A DNA stretch of 18,988 nucleotides, taken from the NCBI GenBank assembly GCA_034696485.1, contig JAQIWT010000505.1, positions 1 through 18,988 on the forward strand, written 5' to 3'. A program made the translations under genes and the position numbers. Origin of the DNA: Isohypsibius dastychi. Its lineage: Eukaryota > Tardigrada > Eutardigrada > Parachela > Isohypsibiidae. Positions 1 to 9,009 of the stretch are shown here, piece by piece. Position 1 is the first letter of the stretch, and every line of letters begins with the position of its first letter. The notes below the pieces were generated by a model that saw only the letters and a list, made by a program, of their open reading frames with translations, searched no databases and was not told where the DNA came from.

Positions 1-660
1 AAGACTCACATTTGCAAATTCTGTGGCAAATCGTACACTCAGGAGACATATCTAGCTCGTCATATGGCTAAACATATCGACAAGATAGAGAAGAGCCAGA
101 ATCGTAGCCACGAACCTCTTATCAAGAGTAATGGTAAGACGCCATTCATCCATTCCTCGTCATCACCGCTAATCTGTTTTTTTTCGTTCATAACAGGAGA
201 AGTCTACTTTTCTGGGAAGCAGGAGAGTCCACCGGATATGACATCACGAAGTATAAGCCAAGATGACCTGATGTTGTCATCTTTCCCTTACAACGGATAT
301 CCTGCCCATTATAACGGATACCACACCGTTTCCCAGTCCAATTATGAAATGATGCCTCAAAATGGAAAGACCTCATCATCCGCATTCTGCATCCCCAACG
401 GCCGGTCTTCGTTTCCTTACGCTTATGATGGATTTAATATGCGAACTCATACGCAGAATGGTTGTGAGTCAAAGAGTGGTTCAATGAGTACAAGCACTCA
501 TCATCATCATTATGGCTATGATCAAATGCACAATGGCCGAGGACCTTTCAGTGGACTAAGCACTTCTGGTATGCCGACAATGTTGGACAATGGAGTAGGA
601 ATTATGCGCAACGCCAGTGGAGCAGTTCTTAAGGATGCCACAAAGCAGCTCCGCTTCTAG
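1..660 (+). CDS. C2H2 zinc-finger protein, C-terminal part (5' partial)
   Basis: The frame is open from base 1 and gives 198 residues before the TAG at 658-660. The first 21 residues are a complete C2H2 finger (CKFC, 12-residue spacing, HMAKH), so the missing upstream part probably carries more fingers and the product is probably a DNA-binding transcription factor. A 63-nt intron (134-196, GTAAGA...AACAG) interrupts the gene just after the finger; it is a multiple of three and has no stop, so the unspliced frame also reads through. The rest is low-complexity, rich in Ser, Gly, Asn, Tyr and Met, with a short His run (HHHH) near 500, and looks like a disordered tail. The SYTQETYLARHM helix recalls rotund/squeeze/lin-29 type (ZNF362/ZNF384) proteins, but that is from memory and not secure. 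I see no other domain. Confidence 0.82.
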   Translation, partial: KTHICKFCGKSYTQETYLARHMAKHIDKIEKSQNRSHEPLIKSNGKTPFIHSSSSPLICFFSFITGEVYFSGKQESPPDMTSRSISQDDLMLSSFPYNGYPAHYNGYHTVSQSNYEMMPQNGKTSSSAFCIPNGRSSFPYAYDGFNMRTHTQNGCESKSGSMSTSTHHHHYGYDQMHNGRGPFSGLSTSGMPTMLDNGVGIMRNASGAVLKDATKQLRF

Positions 661-1219
661 TTCACATGAAAAGATGTTGATCTCGACTCAGTAAGACTTG
701 AACACTGCATTATTCGGGAGAAGTCTTTAATTAACCTCAAAACTGGAATTTCTTGCAGCTTCCACATCGAAGGAATCAAGGGTCACCTTACATTTGTCCA
801 GTTTCTCAATCTTGTCGGATCTCCTGTTGATTTAATACAATTTGCATATCACTTTCAGTCTGCTAAAAAATGTGTTTGGTGTTTTGGTAAAGTTAGTTGT
901 GATGGTATTCTACACTCCATTCTTTGTTAAACGAAAGACAAAAGAGTACAAGGTGTTCTTTTACTATTTCGCCTCTAACATCATATCTGGTTCCACATCC
1001 CGTCCCTACTGTTTCCAACCCAGTTAATAAAGTCTTCGGTGCAATCGTATTTCACTTTGACTTTAAATGCATATGGCAATATCGCACGATGAAAGAAGTC
1101 GTTTTGCATTGAACGGCATTTTAATTCCAAATGACAAAAACGAGTCAATTGCGCAGCTTCACAAATTATCCTTCAAAAAACACCCAAGTTCCGACGAGAG
1201 AAAAGAAAGCGCACTGATA
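661..1219. other. Convergent 3' regions of the zinc-finger gene (+) and ARL1 (-)
   Basis: This stretch holds no supportable gene. It should contain both 3' UTRs, since the zinc-finger gene and ARL1 converge here. Besides the plus-strand AATAAA at 1026 there is a minus-strand ATTAAA at 1120-1125, about 95 nt beyond the ARL1 stop. The two signals lie about 90 nt apart and cross over, so the mature 3' ends may overlap as antisense tails. The short open frames here have no recognisable sequence. Confidence 0.5.
1026..1031 (+). other. Poly(A) signal AATAAA of the zinc-finger gene
   Basis: A canonical AATAAA lies about 365 nt after the zinc-finger stop codon and before the end of the convergent ARL1 gene, as expected for the 3' UTR of the plus-strand gene. 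Use of the site is inferred. Confidence 0.5.
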
Positions 1220-2515
1220 TTACTTTGCTGCTTGAATGGAATTGGAAAGCCTGAAATTTAAACATACCCGAATTGATTGGATTGACGTGAAAAGGTATCA
1301 GTTCAGACAGCTCACCATTCCATAACTTGATCAAGTCCATCTCCTTTCAAAGCGGAGACTTTGAATATTTGAAAAGTTCGATTTTTCAGCGCATCGAGAC
1401 CAAGGGCTTTGTGAATTTCCGATACGGACATGGCTTGTGGGAGATCCTGCTTGTTAGCCAAGACGACAACTATGGCCGACTTGAGCTCCTCTTCCTCTAC
1501 ATTGAAATTATCAAATTCTACACGATTAATGAAAGCTGATTTGATACCTAACATGCTGACAAGCTCCTGTTTGGAAATGCCCATCCTCTCATGATCGGCG
1601 CTGTCAACAACCTGAAAAAGAAATTTTCAGTAAATTCTGACCTGAACTTCATTCTCGTCTAAATAAGGACTATCCTCACATAAATAATTGCATCCGTGTT
1701 GGCATAATAACATCTCCAATAAGGCCTGTAATATCAAAGACGTTCTTCTTGTGATTTTCCAGCAATTAAGTCCATGAGACAACTGACCTTATCGACGCTT
1801 GACCTCCCAGATCCCAACACTGCAAAACAATCAATTTTGAATATTACGTCGAAGGAGGAAGGTAAGATAACATTATGGACAACTAAACTTTCTCTGAAAC
1901 GATAATTCTGCACGAGAACCGTTTCGGAATAAGCTGTTAATCTATTATTGATAAATAAGAGAGAGGAAAAAAGGACCAGAGATCTACTGCATACATTTTC
2001 ACGTGAAAATGCATAAATAACTTACCTGAAATTTGAGGTTATTCTTGTAGCTGACCGTTTCCACGTTAAAACCGATGGCTGCAATCAAAATACAAATATA
2101 AAAAAATCAACAAAATCTGGTACGTATTTCTGTGGAAGATGCTCTTCCGGTCGGACATAAATGATATCTCACTTGGAATAGTTGTAACCACCTCTCCAAC
2201 TTGCAGTCGATATAGAACAGTTGTTTTCCCAGCACCTACAAAATCACAACAATTAAAATTAAAAAGTCCAATAAGCAAAATCAATCAGTGTAAGCAATCA
2301 GCATTCAGCGACACGTTCCTTCCTTTCCAGCTGTCAGACCTCATCGATAACCCAAACCTCTGTTACTCACAAACTCACCATCAAGTCCCAAAATGAGGAT
2401 ACGTATCTCCTTTTGACCGAAGAAGGATTTAAAGTAGCTGACAACTCCACCTGGAAAAATATGCCAGTTCTAGATGCTACAGTTTAACATCCAGCTCAAC
2501 ATCAAGCTCACCCAT
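1220..2515 (-). CDS. ARL1: ADP-ribosylation factor-like protein 1 (ARL1), nine exons
   Basis: ARL1 is a small GTPase that recruits GRIP-domain golgins and other effectors to the trans-Golgi. Coding exons in gene order: 2512-2515, 2379-2450, 2173-2235, 2026-2078, 1788-1819, 1680-1725, 1548-1611, 1316-1496, 1220-1250, totalling 546 nt (181 aa, the human length). All junctions are GT-AG with matching phases. Visible motifs: MGGVVS with Gly2 for N-myristoylation; P-loop GLDGAGKTT (23-31); switch I PTIGFNVE (46-53) with Thr47; WDLGGQ (66-71) with the catalytic Gln71; RPYWRCYY (75-82) with Tyr81, the GRIP-contacting position; NKQD (126-129); SALK (159-162). The VGEVVTTIP and RPYWRCYY stretches separate it from ARF1 and ARL5. 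Oddities: the first exon carries only four coding bases (ATGG); there is an extra Asn in YKNNLKFQ in the interswitch hairpin; and the usual Val of FQVWDLGG is Cys65. The last residues are [10 protein letters not shown]. Confidence 0.97.
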
Positions 2516-4046
2516 TGTCTTCCCACCAAACAAATTCAAATTGCAATTATACAGTAAAAACAATCTCCCACAGCGCACAAGACATGAAACACCCAGAAGC
2601 ACAGATGAGATGGACGAACAATCTGGATCAGATGAGATGAGATGAGATGGCTGTGGAATATTAAATGTGCGCACGTGGATCACAGATCTTGTCTCCAGTA
2701 TTCTTCTAAATGAACAACAACTCTGCCCACTGATGGATCCTAACGGCAATGTTTCAGTACATAAGATCATTCGAACCAGAATCAGAATCAAATGCAACAG
2801 TAGAATCTTGAGCAGCAATTTGAAATCAAAATATCACAACTTTGTCCACGACTTCAGAGATGGTAAACTATCATTCAGGGTAGCTGAAAGCAGCGCTACA
2901 TCTTACCAGCTACGATGGACATCCTTCACGGGCGGGGTAGTAACCGCGGTTGCAGGGTATGGGATCAATTAAGTAAGTGACCTTTTAGCAGGTGTTTCAA
3001 AGGCTTGCTGCCGAACTGAAGACTTGGAAGGTAAACTTGAAGGTACCAGAATTTCTGTTAAAAACAGTTTTTCCCGTTAAAATTCGTTGTTTCGAATTAG
3101 AAAATGTAAGACAGTTTATTCTAATGAACTTCTCTGCCTTATTGCTTTCAGTTGGACCCTCTATGGGAATCTACTCATCTCTTGAAACTGTCCACGAAAG
3201 ACACATCACACAACTAGGCTAATGCCGAGCAGATGGGATACAATTGTGATCTAGTTTGTTCAAGAGGGGAATCTAAATAGTAGGGAACCAACCATTTCGT
3301 GAGTAATCTTGCGTTGTTTCATCTAATTGCTAACGGGTAGGGAACATAACTTATAAAATACACGGAGACTCAGGTATGTATGTACCGTGAGACAGTGTGT
3401 GCCTGAAATGGTTTGAGGTTAGTGAGTTAATGAGCTAAAAGTTGAAACCTTATCCCAAGCCACTCAGGTCCCACCAGCCCAACCTTTTTATGCATGGCGT
3501 ATATGGTAGCAAGCAATTCTTAGGTATGGTAAAAGTAACATTTACCACTTTCTGTGAGAAACTGTCTTCATTCGACATTTCCACAAGAATTTCCAGCTTC
3601 ATAATCGCTAATCCAATTAACAACTTTTCAATGAAATGAAAACAAAAACACCTTGGTATTCCTCCACTTACTTGCAGCAAACAGCTCAATCGGGCTAAGC
3701 GGGAACTTCCGCGGGAGAAAATTTCGTCCGTTCGAAAAAACTGAAAGCGTTACGGTAAGAATTTTTGCATCCGAACTCGACTGGAATTTCAACTTGCCGA
3801 ACCATGATCTAACAGCCAGACACGAAGAAGAAAAAATGCTCTGCGGTATTACATGAGTAAGACGGATACCAAAGGTCACCATTTAAAATCAAAACCGAAT
3901 CCGCACGAACCGATTTATATCAGGAAACGAAGTTGAATGAATTCATGTTCACATCATCCGGAGTATCTTGCACCGGAACATGTATGCTTTAATCAACAAA
4001 GTGAATCAATCAATCACAGACTTGCAAAAAGGTCAAGAGCGGTGGT
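2516..4046. other. Intergenic: ARL1 5' region and LEV-10-like 3' region
   Basis: This gap lies between the ARL1 start and the stop of the upstream minus-strand gene. It should hold the ARL1 promoter and 5' UTR at its left and the 3' UTR of the LEV-10-like gene at its right. A minus-strand ATTAAA at 3988-3993, about 55 nt past that stop, is a plausible poly(A) signal. Several open frames of 65-113 codons occur on both strands, but none has recognisable motifs, compositional bias or splice partners. I see no gene between about 2660 and 3980. Confidence 0.45.
2631..2650. repeat. GATGA pentanucleotide microsatellite
   Basis: Three GATGA units followed by GATGG lie about 115 bp upstream of the ARL1 start codon, with a partial copy (GATGAGATGG) near 2603. 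It is a short simple repeat; no function can be assigned. Confidence 0.7.
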
Positions 4047-7000
4047 TTAGTTATTCCAATCAGTTTGATTACGTTGCTGGCGACGTCGACTGCGCCGTTT
4101 GATGCGCTTCTTATGACAAACAACACCAGCCACGGTGAGCAATATAACCAAGAGGAGAAGACCCAATCCAGCCAGAATAAAAGCTAAAAGATTGTCCGAT
4201 TGGAACAGTGAATATTCGGACGATGGAATATGGCATCCATGCTCTTCCGCTTCATCCGATTGGTCCCTTTCACCGCAATTGAATTGACTATTACACAGGA
4301 GAGCTCGATTGATACAAAAGAGACTCTGCTGACATAGGAATTCATTCTCTTCGCATTCGGTATTGATGGGATGATGGAATTCGGTCCAAACTGCCTCGAA
4401 CCCACCGCCACCTACCATTATTCTACTGTTAAAACAAACATTTCAAATAAGACAACAAAGACCATTGCTACCGGTGGATTTTGAAGATGTGACAAAGGTC
4501 AGCTTGAGAAGTCGGCCATGTGATCGATATTCGGTTGAAAGGTCCTTTTCTCCACATACTTCATTTGGATACTTTTCCGGGTCCGTATATATCTTCAATG
4601 CTGCCCCGGGACAACCGCTAGCTGTTTGATTGCCTTCCAACATGAAATAAGTGAAATTGAGCAATATATTATGCCCTGGACGTGCTATAATCTCCCACTC
4701 GCAATCCGCGTTAGCCTAAGAGAATCAATCTTTATTCCAGAATAAAAGAAAAGAAATACTGCTTTTCTCACTGGATATTTGTTGATGTGTTCGGCATCGA
4801 ATCCGGGCGATTGAATAATTCCATGAGAAGCATTGCTAATGACTCCACCACAACTTGGTTTGGGTCCAAAGAGTGAGTTATCATTAGTGAACCAATATCG
4901 TCCACGAAAACCACTGGTCACTCCAGCTTCATTACTAACAAAGCTCATCTTAACCGAATGTAATCCCGGACGAGTTTTAATTGGAGCCGGTGCTGCTAGA
5001 CCACAGTAGCGTCCAATTTCACGTATTCGTCGCTCATTGAATTCATACAGGTCAACATGATCTTGATGATTGCACGTCATAGCATATGAAATGCCCGTTC
5101 CACTCAACTTGAAGATGTCAAATTCCACATGGGCCTGCTCGGATGCTTGACCTTATTTGGAGAAAAAATAAATAATTTACGGTGGTATTGTTGTAGTTGG
5201 GATGATACGGGATACCTTCAAAGATGTAGGAACAGTTCAGGTTGGATGGATAATTGGAAGGATGGCGGGGTGAATGGAATTCCCCATTACGCTTTGATGA
5301 GCTCTTGAAACGGAATTCGCATGTTGTACTTAATGGATGAGGCGTTCCGGGAACTCCAAAATATATTTCAAATTCATATGTTATCATAAATCCCAATCCC
5401 TGTTTTACAACAAGTGTTACTCAAAAGCAAAACAACCATTTATAAAGTACCTGCGTTGAACCGGATATGAACTTGAGCAAAATTTTGGAATCCTGGGAGA
5501 GAATGTCCTCGAGGGGGAGATTGGTGCCACAAAAGGAACGATGTGCCGGTCCGCTCTCCTTACCATCCAACCATACAAATAATCCTCCCGCTGAACAATC
5601 GCCCTTATGTGCGCCAAGTAGTTGTGGCATATGAAATTTATCAAATCGTACTCGAACACGCTCCAAATCATCCCCATTATTTAGACCTTCAATATAATAG
5701 CGACATATCTTTTCCGGCAAATATGGGAATGGTGAGTTTGGTGATCTGATGAGCCCTTTATTCAAGCCATGACTCAAGACGCGCTGATCACATTCAGTCC
5801 CTCGAATATGCTCCCCGCTTATAAAGTCCAAATTGACAAACTCTTCAGCAAACTGGAAGATTGCATGGAAGCCGCGATTCTCACCACCCGATCGATTTGT
5901 AATGAATGTTATGAAGAGGTTCTCCTCCGATGAAAAGACAACGAGATTACGTTGAGGACCGCAATAAGTATTGATGACGGGGTCCTGTTCGGTTGAGCCA
6001 TCATAGATGGTCAGACGGTCATATGGACAATGACTTCCGCCGAAGAATAAATCAAAGTCCATAAATTCAATACGTACACGCTGTCCACGTTGTCCGATAA
6101 ACTGATAAGAGCACATGACTCTTTGAGGATAAACGCCGGGATAAGTTGGTGAGACAAAGTCGCCAACACGGCGAACCCAACTCTTGACGGCATATCCACA
6201 TGATGATGAAGTGCTGGATGATGGAGGAGATGGTGTTCCCATCTCATAGATACTGGCATTAATAAATTCATATGTACCAGAGAAGATTGGTAAGGTGAGA
6301 TTGCGATTGGATGAGAAGACGAGAACGATGGTATTGTAGAGTGAGATGCGCGAACGTGGGGCAATCTTACCACAGAATCGCCCACCAAACTTATCCGTCT
6401 GAACCAGATCCTCGGAGGAATTGCGCAACTCCGTATAGAGATCAATATATTCATGAAGGCATTCCGGTGGACGACCGATTAAATTAAACTCCTTGAAAGT
6501 CACTTTAACGCGCTCGGAAGGTAAGGCAACGAATGTATAAATGCACTGGATTCCTGTAATTGAGAACGGGTGACCCATAATGACTATATCCAGTAAAAGA
6601 CTAACGAACCGGTGGGTGGAAAGTAATGTCCATTAAGATGAGGTGATGAGAATGTGCCATTCTTTAGTCCTCCATGAAGACTACTCACTTTGGTAAAGTC
6701 ACAATCAAAGGCTTGAACATGAAGTGAAAAGATGAGATAGAGACATGTACAATAGAATAATTCGGAACATTTCGTCGACTTGAGCCATGAATCGAATTTG
6801 AATGCAACGGAGCTGGAGCTGGAGCTGGAGCACGTGCCATTCACCGAATCATCTTTCGATGGGAGACCCTGTGAAAATGTATCCAAGTTATAACAGAGAG
6901 CCAAGTAAGAGCGAGAGACAGCCCCATCATCTCAGTTTTGACTACATTGCTCGAGTCAATAATACAAAAAAAGCCCCCCTTCAAAAATCGAGCAGATTTT

Positions 7001-8143
7001 CTAGCAAACGACAATGTGGCAGGCATATCGATCGTTCCGCCCTCCTATTCCTCCCATCTTTTCTCCTCGAACACGATTTATTTTCATTATGAAAATTGGA
7101 AGCCAAACTGTCTGACCACTTACTTCCACTGAGTTCATGCTTCCCAACCAAAGATAACATGATCGAATAACGTTAACCGTCTCAAAATGACCTTTACTAC
7201 AAATCCTGGCATCGATCTAGAATGACCACATCCAATGACGGTCTTAATATAGCTGAATGAATTATGGTAATCTCATTTGAAAGCCCAATCGATGGAAATT
7301 TGCATTCTTGATTGAAGGATATCGCGATGAAAACATGTCTCTCTTGAGAAATGTGAAGATTGGGAGGGAGGATGGATATTGGAATGGGTTTTTTGGCGCA
7401 TATCCTGACAGGCAAATCAAGATTTAGTGGCTTAATGAGGATTATAACTTTTCCAAGGCTCGCCATGCCCTCATATCAAATGGTATGGTGGGGGGAAATG
7501 ATTTTAAACAAATATTCGAAAATCCACAAGGCTAAACTGAAGAAGATTCTATTTTTACCCGTCCTGTACACTCATGGTGATACTGACCTGTACTGTATGT
7601 TTATCTATATGCTACAGTAAAAGCTCACTCAAATTGTTAACGAACTATATCCTCCATTAGACAGCCATTAGAGAGAGACGCTTCCCATTAAGAAAATCGA
7701 AACAGGTGCAACTGCGAACCATTTACTACTTCATAAGTGATGGCTCAACACTGATTTTATGAAAGTTCTGCTAAAAAGGTCACAATATATATTACAAAAA
7801 AATATGTGTTGAACGAGTCTAACGCAAAGAATTTATAAACGGTATGGGGATGGGGATAACTTGTTAGGCTGGAGAGGGGAAAATACCTTGGCATATTTGA
7901 TATCCGGTGGGAAACAAAGTAAACTCCACTTACCGATTCATCAAACTTCCTCTTCCATCGTTGTTTCCGCCTTGTCATTTTTATCCCCGCCAATCCCACT
8001 TTGAACAGTGGACATTTCCTTGATGAGCAAACTTGATCATTCCGAGAAGATGATTTGGTCCTGGTCCTGCAGAGTGGAAGTACAATCTGATCCGGGTGAA
8101 GCTGATAAAGTAATCCAGCGCGTCGACTGGAATCATGAGACAT
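4047..8143 (-). CDS. lev-10: LEV-10-like transmembrane protein: five CUB domains, LDLa, TM
   Basis: The architecture matches C. elegans LEV-10, a muscle membrane protein that clusters acetylcholine receptors at the neuromuscular junction. Exons: 7934-8143 (tentative), 6610-6868, 5451-6553, 5181-5399, 4772-5134, 4472-4715 and 4047-4411, with matching phases and about 920 aa in total. The 4472 donor could instead lie at 4463 (three residues longer). CUB domains begin at Cys126, Cys275, Cys411, Cys551 and Cys692 of this model, each with SPxxPxxYP-like and CxYxF-like signatures. A six-cysteine LDLa module with the acidic DQSDE follows (about 819-859), then a hydrophobic helix (about 873-898) and a short, very basic cytoplasmic tail ending in TDWNN. 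Introns are 46-61 nt except the first, about 1.06 kb. A hydrophobic stretch before CUB1 (LFYCTCLYLIFSLHVQA) is the likely signal sequence, but with the tentative first exon it lies near residue 106, so the true start may differ. The domain content is secure; the orthology is inferred. Confidence 0.85.
6808..6830 (-). repeat. GAGCTG repeat encoding a serine run
   Basis: GGAGCT/GAGCTG hexamer repeats on the plus strand encode a run of seven serines on the minus strand, just before the hydrophobic signal-like stretch of the LEV-10-like protein. It is a simple coding repeat in a disordered segment. Boundaries are approximate. Confidence 0.6.
6869..7933 (-). other. Putative long first intron of the LEV-10-like gene
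   Basis: A strong donor (TCG|GTAAGT) at 7933 and acceptor (TTTTCACAG) at 6869 share phase 0 and would bound a 1065-nt intron, far longer than the others in this gene. No in-frame ATG exists between the acceptor and the first CUB domain, so at least one upstream exon is required. The interior has no recognisable gene. It does contain a second signal-peptide-like frame, reading MMGLSLALTWLSVITW from about 6930, in a frame that does not continue into CUB1. Confidence 0.45.
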
Positions 8144-9009
8144 TCCACTTATATTCCATCCCAGTCATACGGACATAATGTACAATATATATCTGGTATG
8201 AGAAATGTTAGAAAAGAAAGAATACCATGACTGGATATGAGTTTGGAAGACGGTGAAATGGAATGCATCTCCAGTTGTCTAATGTCACTCCCACTCCCAT
8301 CTCGGCTCTTTCTCTCTGTAAAAAAACACAAGCCCGCTTCGATGCCATCCGAGTCGGATGGTGAGCCGCGAGACGAGACGAGAGTTGAGACTTTACAGGA
8401 GCTGGCAAAGAAACATGCAATCTGAAACCACCCTTTCCTCTTCTAATTCCTTCCTCCTCGTCACTCATACTACTCAGCACACTCTTTCTTGTGAACGGTC
8501 GAAGCTGAAAGATGAGAGGGAGAGGGAGCTGCTCAGCCCATTTGCATTTCAACTTTCAAGCACGTTCCGTTCGGCTAAAAATGCTTTTTTTAAAAAGGGA
8601 ACGACGGGGATGTGGATGAGAGTTACACTGGGCTGGGCGACATACATGACATGTACGAACCAATCTGGTGATAACTCGCTTCACATGTCACTTGCGAAAA
8701 ATTCTTGTACAATTCATCTTGTCATGACATTCTTCCCATCATTCCATACCGGCAACTTAGTGACCCTCTTCTAAAATCCCGCAAACTCGTCAACGTATTA
8801 CTCGTTTTAACAAAGAACTCGATCAAGATTATCGAAAACATCAAAACTGTAAAAGAGGTTAAGCGAACTCAGTCACTGAAGTTGAAATGGAAATCAACAA
8901 GAGGGTATCGTAAACTCACGATAAAAAAAATATTAAAGAACAAAGTCAACTTGTATTTCAAACGAGAAAAGGCTAAAAACTAGTTAAAACGTGAAAAACT
9001 AAATGTAGC
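8144..9009. other. Intergenic: LEV-10-like 5' region and MAU2 3' region
   Basis: This stretch lies between the MAU2 stop and the tentative first exon of the LEV-10-like gene, both on the minus strand. It should contain the LEV-10-like promoter and the MAU2 3' UTR. Open frames of 60-138 codons exist on both strands but show no domain or homology signal, and their residue composition looks random. I did not find a convincing poly(A) hexamer close to the MAU2 stop. Confidence 0.4.

Noticed and set aside
2667-3222. Plus-strand open frames of 76-101 codons upstream of ARL1
   Set aside because: No motifs, no splice-phase partners, and composition typical of random intergenic sequence; they overlap the probable ARL1 promoter.
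3442-3882. Overlapping open frames on both strands (65-84 codons)
   Set aside because: Frames are open on both strands at once with no domain, and nothing links them to the flanking genes.
8208-8774. Minus-strand 114-codon and plus-strand 138-codon frames
   Set aside because: Mutually overlapping antisense frames with low-complexity charged stretches and no recognisable sequence.
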